NCBI GenBank assembly: GCA_905369775.1
Contig: CAJPJR010000001.1
Location: 62,001 to 126,000 of the forward strand
Direction of reading: 5' to 3'
From: Prevotellaceae bacterium UBA1746
GTDB taxonomy: Bacteria > Bacteroidota > Bacteroidia > Bacteroidales > Bacteroidaceae
Length of the DNA stretch: 64,000 nt
Shown here piece after piece: positions 24,644 through 32,262 of this stretch (its first letter is position 1; each line of letters opens with the position of its first letter). Position numbers and translations under genes: made by a program. Below the pieces are notes generated by a model. The model saw only the letters and a list, made by a program, of their open reading frames with translations, was not told the DNA's origin and made no database searches.

Positions 24644-26026
24644 ATGCAATATACCTCCGTTTTCTTCCTCGGTGCCGGCGGCATCGGCATGAGCGCTCTC
24701 GAACGTTACTTCAAACAGATCGGCTGCTACGTGGCCGGCTATGATCGCACGCCATCGGCACTGACCGACACGCTCATCAAAGAAGGCATCGTCCTCCATT
24801 TCGAAGACGATCCGGAACAAATTCCACAGCTTTGCCGCGATCCGAAAACGACGCTTGTGGTTTACACACCCGCCATTCCGGACGACAATCGCGAGCTGCA
24901 ATGGTTTCGCCAAGGTGGCTTCGAAATACACAAACGTGCACAGGTACTCGGCACACTCACCAAGACCAAAAAAGGACTTTGTGTGGCGGGCACGCACGGC
25001 AAGACCTCGACTTCGGCCATGACGGCGCACGTGCTCCACGAAAGTACTGTCGACTGCAACGCCTTTTTGGGGGGGATTACCAAGAACTACGGCACGAACT
25101 ACATCCTCGCTCCCCAAAGTGAGTATGTCGTCATCGAAGCCGACGAGTTCGACCGCTCTTTCCATCATCTTCGTCCCTATGCCACGGTGATCACTTCAGC
25201 GGATGCCGATCACCTGGACATCTATGGCACCGAAGAAGCCTATCTCGAAAGTTTCTCCCACTACACCTCGCTCATTCAGCCCGGAGGTGCACTGATTGTG
25301 CACCGCGATCTGCGATTCACCGAACGCCTGCAACCGGGTGTGCGGCGCTACGACTATGCACGTACCGAAGGAGATTTCCACGCCGAACGCATTCGCATCG
25401 GCGGCGGCCGCATCGTCTTCGATTTGGTTTCGCCGTTGGGCAACGTGAGCGACATCGAACTCGGCGTTCCCGTGAGCATTAACATCGACAATGGCATTGC
25501 CGCCTGCGCATTGGCCCAGATTGCCGGTGCCACGCCCGATGAAATTCGGCGAGGCATGCGCACTTACGCCGGGGTAGACCGACGTTTTGATTTCAAGATC
25601 AAAACTGATCGTTGCGTCTTCCTCAGTGATTATGCGCACCACCCCGCCGAAATCAAACAAAGTATTTTATCTCTGCGCGAAGTCTTCGACGGACGGAAGA
25701 TTTCGGCGATTTTCCAACCCCATCTCTACACTCGTACCCGCGATTTCTACCAAGATTTTGCCGACGCACTCTCGTTGCTCGACGAAGTCATCCTTTTGGA
25801 CATTTACCCGGCCCGCGAACAACCGATCGCCGGGGTGACATCGCAACTGATCTTCGACCGTTTGCGCCCCGACATACAACGTCGCATGGCGCACCTCCAA
25901 GATTTGCCCCAAATTGCCCAACAAGAGGACTTCGATGTGCTTGTTGTGCTCGGCGCAGGCGATGCCGACACCTATTGCCCCCAAATCGCAGACATTCTTC
26001 GGGCCAAATATCATATCGAGGCCTGA
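24644..26026 (+). CDS. murC: UDP-N-acetylmuramate--L-alanine ligase
   Basis: ATP-dependent cytoplasmic ligase that adds L-Ala to UDP-MurNAc, the first step of the peptidoglycan stem peptide. It has 460 residues, standard for MurC. The N-terminal Rossmann domain opens with FFLGAGGIGMSALE, the ATP P-loop GTHGKTS is at residues 116-122, and the central domain contains EADEFDRSF. The C-terminal domain has the DYAHHPAEIK and FQPHLYTRT segments typical of the Mur ligases. It follows murG by 27 bases and precedes ftsQ by 141 bases, in the usual Bacteroidetes order murG-murC-ftsQ-ftsA-ftsZ. Confidence 0.96.
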   Translation: MQYTSVFFLGAGGIGMSALERYFKQIGCYVAGYDRTPSALTDTLIKEGIVLHFEDDPEQIPQLCRDPKTTLVVYTPAIPDDNRELQWFRQGGFEIHKRAQVLGTLTKTKKGLCVAGTHGKTSTSAMTAHVLHESTVDCNAFLGGITKNYGTNYILAPQSEYVVIEADEFDRSFHHLRPYATVITSADADHLDIYGTEEAYLESFSHYTSLIQPGGALIVHRDLRFTERLQPGVRRYDYARTEGDFHAERIRIGGGRIVFDLVSPLGNVSDIELGVPVSINIDNGIAACALAQIAGATPDEIRRGMRTYAGVDRRFDFKIKTDRCVFLSDYAHHPAEIKQSILSLREVFDGRKISAIFQPHLYTRTRDFYQDFADALSLLDEVILLDIYPAREQPIAGVTSQLIFDRLRPDIQRRMAHLQDLPQIAQQEDFDVLVVLGAGDADTYCPQIADILRAKYHIEA

Positions 26027-26167
26027 GTACGTCGCTGCTGAGCAAGGGGTGCCTGACCATCGTACGAACTGCAATACAGCACTTCGCACAATTCACGGCT
26101 ACCCCTGCGATACTCTTTCTCCGGCCTCGCCACCCTTCGCCCGATCTCCCTCTCCTGTGAACCCGCC

Positions 26168-26893
26168 ATGCGCACGCTTTTCAAACTCATTCTGCTCTTT
26201 TCCGCCATCGGCTACCTGATTTTCTCCATCATCATGTTTCTATGGAGAAAAGACAACACGCCGTGCCGCACGGTGAGCATCGTGATTGCCGATAGTGCCC
26301 AGGCCACTCTCATCACCCGGGGCGCCATCGAGAAAATGCTACACAAAACCGGCGATTACCCCGTAGGCAAACGCATGGAAGACATCAATTTGCTGGCACT
26401 TGAGCGGCAGATTAAGAAAAATCCCTACATTAGCGAAGTGCTTTGCGTGAAAACGCCCGGCAACTGCGTGCGCATACACGTTGCACAACGTCTTCCGCTG
26501 CTGCGCATCATGAACGAGAAGGGCGAAGACTACTATGTAGACAACAAAGGTGTGCGCATGTTGGCCAAGGGCTACGAAGCCGATGTGGCCATCATCACCG
26601 GAAATGTCAACGAACAGTATGTACGGAAAAACCTTCTCCCCCTCGGCGACCTCATGCACGACGACGAATTTTGGAATGACCAGATCGAACAAATCAATGT
26701 TCTGCCCAATGGCAACGTCGATTTGGTGATGCGCGTCGGCAATCCCCTGATTCATCTGGGACGCCCCGAGAATTTCCAACGCAAACTGCGCAACCTCCGC
26801 GCGTTCTACGAAAAAGTGCTGCCCAAAGTGGGATGGCACAAATACAAAGAAATCTCCGTCGCCTACGAAAATCAGGTGATCGGTATTAAATAA
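26168..26893 (+). CDS. ftsQ: Cell division protein FtsQ
   Basis: A bitopic inner-membrane division protein that links early (FtsA/FtsZ) and late divisome components. The 241-residue protein has a very short cytoplasmic N terminus, one transmembrane helix (about residues 5-27) and a periplasmic POTRA-like domain (about 50-115, with LERQIKKNPYISEV and VRIHVAQRLPLLRI). The FtsQ domain follows and ends VAYENQVIGIK. Sequence conservation of FtsQ is low across phyla, so the call rests on topology, POTRA-like residues and position between murC and ftsA. The gap to ftsA is only 23 bases, which suggests co-transcription. Confidence 0.9.
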   Translation: MRTLFKLILLFSAIGYLIFSIIMFLWRKDNTPCRTVSIVIADSAQATLITRGAIEKMLHKTGDYPVGKRMEDINLLALERQIKKNPYISEVLCVKTPGNCVRIHVAQRLPLLRIMNEKGEDYYVDNKGVRMLAKGYEADVAIITGNVNEQYVRKNLLPLGDLMHDDEFWNDQIEQINVLPNGNVDLVMRVGNPLIHLGRPENFQRKLRNLRAFYEKVLPKVGWHKYKEISVAYENQVIGIK

Positions 26894-26916
26894 CGCTTTC
26901 AAAGACCCTCCTCACC

Positions 26917-28326
26917 ATGCTTATCGATACCAATAGTCCCTTTTATGCCGCCGTCGCCATCGGCTCCACCAAAGTCACCGGCATGGTGGGACGCGTAGAC
27001 AGCGAAGGAGCTGTCAACGTCCTCTCCTATGTAGCGGTGTCCTCGGCCGACTTCATTCGCAAAGGTCGCGTGTACAACGTCGACAAAATGACGCAATGCC
27101 TCAAAAACATCCGCAAGCGCCTCGAAGATCAGATCAACTGCGACATCAAACAAGTCTATGTGGCGCTCAACTGCCAAGGCATGCGCTCCATCACCCACAT
27201 TGAAGAACGCACCTTCCCCCAGCGCATCACGGTACAGCAGGAGCTCATCGAGTCGCTCAAAGCCGACAACCGCGACAAAATCAGCCACGACCAGATTCTC
27301 ATCGACACCCTTCCGCAGGAATACACCATGGGCGCCTTCTCCACCATTGAACCTGTGGGAGTAATGACCGACCGCATCCGTGCACAATTCTTGAACATCG
27401 TGTGCAATGCCAACGCGATAGAAGCCATCGAATCTTGTTTCCGCAAGGCCGGCCTCCCCATTGTGCGCCACACCATGGCTGCCGACCGCTTGGCCAATGT
27501 GATGACCGACGAAAAGGAACGCAGCACCGGTTGTGCCTTCGTCGAGATGGGTAGCGAAACCACCACCGTTGCCGTCTATCGCGGCAAATTGCTGCGCCAC
27601 TTCGCCGTGCTGCCTCTCGGTGGTCAGAACATCACGCGCGACATCGCGAGCATCTTCAATTGCGAAGAGAGCGAAGCCGAAGAGTTCAAGCGCACCTACG
27701 GCTATCCGGAGTCGACACGCATGGAAGACAACGGCGAAGTGATTCACCTTCGCGACGGTGGACGGGCACGCCCCCTTACCGAATTGTATGACATCATCGA
27801 AGCGCGAACTGCTGAGATCGTGCAAAACGTCAAAGCACAGATCGAATATACAGGATACGACAGCGACACGCTGGTCAACGGGCTGTACATCACCGGCGGA
27901 GCGGCACAGTTGCCCCACCTCAACGCCGCCTTTGCCCAGTACTTCCCCAACTGGAACATACACTTCGACCGCTTGCCTTCGGCACTCAACGTGCGCTCAC
28001 ACGAATCTCTCTTCAACGAGAACGCAATATATAATGTAGTGCTCTCCGTGATTCGCAACGCCGAGGTCAATTGCAACGCCGGTGTGCGCCCGCGCGGGAA
28101 GGACGAGCCGGAACTCTTCGTGGAGGAACTCACTCCCGCCGAACCCACTCCGCAACAACCCACCCCCGCCGCTGTACAGCCGGAGCCGCAACAGCCCGAA
28201 GTACAGCAACCTGTCCCGCAACCGGAAGTGGAAGAAGAACCTGAGGAGAAAAAGGAAAAGAAGAAGAGCAAATTTTTCTCGTCGTTGAAGAGTTTCTTCA
28301 ACAACATCGTCACCGACGACGAATAA
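26917..28326 (+). CDS. ftsA: Cell division protein FtsA
   Basis: Actin-like ATPase that tethers FtsZ filaments to the membrane. The 469-residue protein opens with the phosphate-1 segment (AAVAIGSTKVTGMVG), contains the SHS2-type 1C region, and has the phosphate-2 and adenosine segments FVEMGSETTTVAVY and GLYITGGAAQLP. Residues from about 390 to 450 are a Pro/Gln/Glu-rich linker followed by a Lys-rich patch. The end, KFFSSLKSFFNNIV (about 452-465), is the membrane-targeting amphipathic helix. The linker is longer than in enterobacterial FtsA and resembles that of other Bacteroidetes. The gene lies between ftsQ and the two ftsZ-family genes. FtsA may have to contact either or both of the FtsZ partners through their shared C-terminal peptide. 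Confidence 0.95.
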   Translation: MLIDTNSPFYAAVAIGSTKVTGMVGRVDSEGAVNVLSYVAVSSADFIRKGRVYNVDKMTQCLKNIRKRLEDQINCDIKQVYVALNCQGMRSITHIEERTFPQRITVQQELIESLKADNRDKISHDQILIDTLPQEYTMGAFSTIEPVGVMTDRIRAQFLNIVCNANAIEAIESCFRKAGLPIVRHTMAADRLANVMTDEKERSTGCAFVEMGSETTTVAVYRGKLLRHFAVLPLGGQNITRDIASIFNCEESEAEEFKRTYGYPESTRMEDNGEVIHLRDGGRARPLTELYDIIEARTAEIVQNVKAQIEYTGYDSDTLVNGLYITGGAAQLPHLNAAFAQYFPNWNIHFDRLPSALNVRSHESLFNENAIYNVVLSVIRNAEVNCNAGVRPRGKDEPELFVEELTPAEPTPQQPTPAAVQPEPQQPEVQQPVPQPEVEEEPEEKKEKKKSKFFSSLKSFFNNIVTDDE

Positions 28327-28380
28327 TCCCCATGTCCCGACGGGTCCTCCTGGTCTGTCTCCGCTCTCCCTCGCTCGAAG

Positions 28381-28394
28381 TCCCCTTCGGGGGA
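28381..28394 (+). other. UUCG-tetraloop hairpin in the ftsA - ftsZ-like gap
   Basis: TCCCC, TTCG, GGGGA: five base pairs closed by a stable UUCG loop, within the 162-base gap. There is no T run, so it is not a terminator. It may be a processing or stability element in the transcript. Confidence 0.4.
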
Positions 28395-28488
28395 TTGTGA
28401 GCTCACTTTCCCCACTCACATCTCTAACCTCCTCCGTCCCACCGCTCCCTCGACAGATTCTTCACCCCCATTCTCCCCCACGTCCGTC

Positions 28489-29886
28489 ATGCCTTCACCC
28501 AAGCGCGAACGCAAAATCCTCATCGATCTCGACGCACAGCCAATGCCGCTGCCCGATGTCGTGGTATCCGATCGGCCGGAACTCATTGTCGATCTCGGCA
28601 ACCTCAGGCCGCCGTCGGAAATCAAAGTTATGGCCATCGGACAAGGCGGAATCAAAGCTGCACAGGTACTCATCGAAAAGGGATACACCCACGCCGACTA
28701 CGTCGCCTGCGATACCGATGTCGCGCTGCTCGCCGAAACCTCCATTCCGGTACGCCTACAATTGGGCAATTCAGGTATCGGCACCGGCAATAACCCCTCG
28801 TTGGCGAGAGACGAAGCCGTTGCCTCCACCGACAAAATCATCAGAGCACTCGCCGGCGACACGAAAATCTTGTTCCTGCTCGCCGGTTTCGGTGGCGGAG
28901 TGGGCACCGGTTGCACACCGGTCATCGCGCGAATCGCACACAGTTTGGGCATTATCACAGTTGCCGTGGTGACCACGCCATTTCTCTTTGAGGGCAACGA
29001 GCCCATAGACCGGGCGCTCGACGGAATCCAAGTCCTGGCCAATGAGGTGGACAGTCTTTTGGTGATCAACAACGAGAAACTCCTGTTGAGCCACCCCGAA
29101 CTCACCCTCCTCACCGCGTTTTCGAAATCCGATCTCGCACAAGCCGAGCCCGTCGCCTCGCTCTCTTCGCTGAACAACCACGAGAACTTCATCATCCCGG
29201 TGGATTTCCGCATACTCTGCGATTTTCTCAGCCACGGCGGGGTGAGTTTCCACTCAGTAGGCTATGCGCGCGGCCCCGGACGCGTCACCCGTGCCATCGA
29301 GGATGCGCTCCGCTCCCCGCTCGTCGCTGACTACGATATCAATCAAGCCAAAAGTGTGCTCGTCCACATACAATGCGGCAGCCAAGGTGACGACGGTGAC
29401 GACGAGAACATGCTCACCTTGGACGAGTATACAGAATTGGACCGCTTCTTCGACTCGTTCTTCAACTCGTCTTTCAACGAAATCAATTACTTCCGGGGGC
29501 TCGCTATCGACGACACGCTCGGTGAGTACGTTTGCATCTCCCTCTTTGCCGGCGGTTTCGCGCTCGAAAACATCAGCGGTATGCGCACACATCTCGACGC
29601 CGCTGCCGACGCTCGCGAACAACAACGCGCCAGAGAAGAAGAACTCCGCGAACGTCGACGCGCAGAGTTCTACGGTCTCAACGAAAGCTCCCCCCTGCCC
29701 CGTCGACAACACGCCGTCTACATCTTCCAACCCGACGACCTCGACAACCCGGAAGTTATTCGCATGGTCGAAGCTTCCCCCACCGGTCGCCGTACCACCG
29801 AGCTACACGCACAGATTGTGCGCCAGTCACTCACCCCACCCCCAACATCCACCTCCGATTCGGAACAAACCCAACACCATGTCTGA
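28489..29886 (+). CDS. Divergent FtsZ-family protein with degenerate catalytic loop (first of a tandem pair)
   Basis: A tubulin/FtsZ superfamily protein of 465 residues, paralogous to the FtsZ that follows. After a 45-residue N-terminal extension the fold is complete: T4 phosphate loop GFGGGVGTG (residues 133-141), the PFLFEG T5 region, T6 LLVINN, and a C-terminal subdomain. The departures matter. T1 reads IGQGGIKA (50-57), two residues shorter than the usual run of glycines. T2 has CDTD in place of CNTD. T7 reads PVDFRI (237-242), so the Asn and the second catalytic Asp of the N-x-D-x-x-D motif are Pro and Ile. It keeps the C-terminal peptide (DLDNPEVI, then PTGRRT) shared with the real FtsZ. 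I infer a protein that binds nucleotide, if at all, with altered affinity and cannot activate hydrolysis in its neighbour, probably co-assembling with FtsZ. An alternative is a regulator or filament cap. Confidence 0.88.
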   Translation: MPSPKRERKILIDLDAQPMPLPDVVVSDRPELIVDLGNLRPPSEIKVMAIGQGGIKAAQVLIEKGYTHADYVACDTDVALLAETSIPVRLQLGNSGIGTGNNPSLARDEAVASTDKIIRALAGDTKILFLLAGFGGGVGTGCTPVIARIAHSLGIITVAVVTTPFLFEGNEPIDRALDGIQVLANEVDSLLVINNEKLLLSHPELTLLTAFSKSDLAQAEPVASLSSLNNHENFIIPVDFRILCDFLSHGGVSFHSVGYARGPGRVTRAIEDALRSPLVADYDINQAKSVLVHIQCGSQGDDGDDENMLTLDEYTELDRFFDSFFNSSFNEINYFRGLAIDDTLGEYVCISLFAGGFALENISGMRTHLDAAADAREQQRAREEELRERRRAEFYGLNESSPLPRRQHAVYIFQPDDLDNPEVIRMVEASPTGRRTTELHAQIVRQSLTPPPTSTSDSEQTQHHV

Positions 29887-31216
29887 TAACGCCTCCCAAC
29901 CCAACGAAAAGAAACACTTCGAGCCCATCGTTGAGCTCACACCCTCCGAAAAGCCCGAAGCTCCCGTAGCCGTCATCAAAGTCATCGGTGTCGGCGGCGG
30001 CGGCGGCAACGCCGTCAGCAACATGTATCGCGAGAACGTCGAAGGGGTTCGCTTCCTCGTTTGCAATACCGACGCCAAGGCGCTGGCAGCCTCGCTCGTG
30101 CCCGAGCACGTGCAACTCGGCCCGGGACTCGGCGCCGGCGGACGCCCCGAACGCGGACGGGAGTTGGCCGAAGAAAACGTCGAGGCCATCCGCGAAGCCC
30201 TCGAAGACGACCTCAACATGGTGTTCATCACCGCCGGCATGGGCGGAGGCACCGGCACAGGTGCCGCCCCCGTCATCGCACGAGAGGCCATGGCCAAGGG
30301 CATTCTCACCGTCGGCATCGTCACCATCCCCTTCCTCTTTGAGCAAAAGCTCCAAGTCAACAAAGCACTCGACGGTGTGGAGCGCATCAGCAAGGAAGTC
30401 GATGCCCTGCTCATCGTCAACAACCAGCGCCTCTTCGACATCTATCGCGACCTCACGGTCAGAGATGCCTTCAAAAAAGCCGACGACACCCTCACCGACG
30501 CCGTGCGCTCCATCGTCGAAATCATCAACATGGGCGGAAGCGGCAGTGTGAACCTCGATTTCAGCGATGTCGACACCTGTTTGCGCGCAGGCGGCGTGGC
30601 CGTTATGTCCACCGGCGTGGCCACCGGCGAGGACCGATTGCGCAAAGCCATCGATGCCGCACTCGAATCTCCCCTACTCAACGATCGCGACATCCAAGAT
30701 TCCAAGTCGCTTCGCCTCGCCGTCTTCAGTCCCGAAGACCCGGAACACACACTCAAGGTCGATGAAATGGGTCACATCGACAAGTTCATGAAAGACATCA
30801 ACGCCAATGTCGATTTCAAATACGGACTGGCCACCGATCCTTCCCTCACCGACGACCAAATACGCGTCATTGTCCTCGCCTCCGGCTTCCGCAATGTCAC
30901 CGCCCACCTCACCGAAGAAGACCATCGCCCCCTTACCGAAGAGGAAACCGAACGCATCAACGCCGAGAACGAGCGCATCAGCAACTACTACGGGCGCGAA
31001 AAGGGCGAACGCACGCGCTACACCCGCTTCTATGTCCTCAAACCCGAAGATCTCGACAACGAGGTGCTCATCGCCGACATCGAAGCAGTGCCCACCGTGC
31101 GCCGCACAGACACCGATTTGCGCCGCATTCGTCAGAACAGTAACAGCGTAGACGCGGGCGCAAGCGCCGGCGCGGCCGAAGAGACCACGCACGGCGAACC
31201 CACCGACGCGCACTAA
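29879..31216 (+). CDS. ftsZ: Cell division protein FtsZ
   Basis: Tubulin-like GTPase that forms the Z-ring. The ATG at 29879 overlaps the end of the preceding ftsZ-like gene by 8 bases; the frame is open further upstream, but only this start gives an FtsZ N terminus, and the protein has 445 residues. All motifs are canonical: T1 GVGGGGGNA (37-45), T2 CNTDAKAL, T3 GLGAGGRP, T4 GMGGGTGTGAAP (120-131), T6 LLIVNNQRL and T7 NLDFSDVD with Asn225, Asp227 and Asp230. After the GTPase core comes a linker and the Bacteroidetes-type C-terminal peptide (LKPEDLDNEVLI, then PTVRRTDTDL), followed by an Ala/Gly/Glu-rich tail. This is the functional FtsZ of the pair. The two genes are almost certainly co-transcribed and translationally coupled. 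Confidence 0.97.
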   Translation: MSDNASQPNEKKHFEPIVELTPSEKPEAPVAVIKVIGVGGGGGNAVSNMYRENVEGVRFLVCNTDAKALAASLVPEHVQLGPGLGAGGRPERGRELAEENVEAIREALEDDLNMVFITAGMGGGTGTGAAPVIAREAMAKGILTVGIVTIPFLFEQKLQVNKALDGVERISKEVDALLIVNNQRLFDIYRDLTVRDAFKKADDTLTDAVRSIVEIINMGGSGSVNLDFSDVDTCLRAGGVAVMSTGVATGEDRLRKAIDAALESPLLNDRDIQDSKSLRLAVFSPEDPEHTLKVDEMGHIDKFMKDINANVDFKYGLATDPSLTDDQIRVIVLASGFRNVTAHLTEEDHRPLTEEETERINAENERISNYYGREKGERTRYTRFYVLKPEDLDNEVLIADIEAVPTVRRTDTDLRRIRQNSNSVDAGASAGAAEETTHGEPTDAH

Positions 31217-31304
31217 TCCATCCCCTCGCGCAGAAGCGGCGCGGCACGCTCCAAGTCGGAAGTAGTGCTCCCCCTGCTGCACGAAATACATCCACAGCCT
31301 CACT

Positions 31305-31751
31305 ATGCTTTTCGATCAAATCAGCACCGACATCATGTCGGCCATGAAAGCGCACGACAAAGTGCGCACCCAAGCCCTCCGCAACGTCAAGAAATACTTC
31401 ATCGAGGCGAAGACCGCTCCCGGCAGCGACGGCGAACTCACCGACGAGGCCGCCATTAAGATCCTGGCCAAGCTCGCAAAGCAAGGCCGTGACACCGCCG
31501 CCCTCTACACCGAGCAGAATCGTCCCGACCTCGCCGAGAGCGAACTGGCCGAAGTGGCCGTCATCGAGACCTATCTGCCCAAAGCCCTCACCGACGAGGA
31601 ACTCACCGTCGCACTGCGCGAGATCATCGCCGAAGTCGGCGCCACTTCGCCCAAAGAAATGGGCAAAGTCATGGGCGTGGCCTCCAAGCGCCTCGCAGGC
31701 CGTGCCGACGGGCGCGCCATCAGCGAGAAAGTCAAGGCACTGCTCGCCTGA
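31305..31751 (+). CDS. YqeY/GatB-like tRNA amidotransferase-associated protein
   Basis: A 148-residue protein of the YqeY family, homologous to the C-terminal tRNA-binding domain of GatB, the amidotransferase subunit that corrects misacylated tRNA. Recognisable features are the helical N-terminal half (ISTDIMSAMKAHDKVRTQALR), the EVAVIETYLPKALT segment near the centre, and the C-terminal MGKVMGVASKRLAGRADGR region. It is the last gene of the division cluster, 88 bases after ftsZ and before a strong terminator. YqeY follows ftsZ in many Bacteroidetes genomes, so the order is normal. A molecular role in tRNA metabolism is probable but not demonstrated. Confidence 0.9.
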   Translation: MLFDQISTDIMSAMKAHDKVRTQALRNVKKYFIEAKTAPGSDGELTDEAAIKILAKLAKQGRDTAALYTEQNRPDLAESELAEVAVIETYLPKALTDEELTVALREIIAEVGATSPKEMGKVMGVASKRLAGRADGRAISEKVKALLA

Positions 31752-31813
31752 TTGTTCCCTTGCCCAATTTTCGACCGACGCACCGTTCGGTCGATCGTCC
31801 CCCTGCTTTCCTT

Positions 31814-31854
31814 CGGGAATCGTCTCATTCGTCTGAGACGGTTCCCGTTTTTTT
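31814..31854 (+). terminator. Terminator of the murG-yqeY cluster
   Basis: A 14-bp stem with one T-G wobble (31814-31827 with 31834-31847), loop TTCGTC and seven T. It closes the division cluster. Confidence 0.92.
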
Positions 31855-32262
31855 GTTCCCCCCTCCTGCTTTTCTTTCACCGCCCGAAGGCCATCGGCGC
31901 ACTGTGGCGTCTCGGTGCAAAAAGCACCCCACTTTCGCCGAAAAGTCCCCGCCTTTCGTTCGAAAGTCACCAATTTTTCGCGCACACCCCCCTTTTCTCT
32001 GCATTTTTGCCAAAATCAACAGTCGAGAAATCGCCGCCCGAAAAATAATGCGTATCTTAGCCTATCGATCTGTTTCGTGCCTTTCGATGCGGAGCTCACG
32101 CCACGTGTCCGTTCCTCCCTTCGGGGCCGTCAGCCCAGCCCGCAACGCACCGCAACCGCCGCTCGACGGGGTCGCGGCAGGGCAAAACCGAAAGCGGCAC
32201 CACACCCAAAAATCGTGCGCACGACTCCGATCGCCACAACGCACCAAGCCCCTCCCGACATC
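31855..32262. other. Intergenic region between yqeY and recJ
   Basis: No gene and no clear promoter. A frame continuous with recJ is open back to about 31915, but the family N terminus begins at 32263. Short, loosely repeated tracts of CCCC next to TTTTCG and GAAAGT occur between 31920 and 32000, without a defined unit. Confidence 0.4.

Noticed and set aside
29264..29878. Upstream extension of the canonical FtsZ frame
   Set aside because: The frame is open but lies inside the preceding FtsZ-like gene and its translation is unlike any FtsZ.
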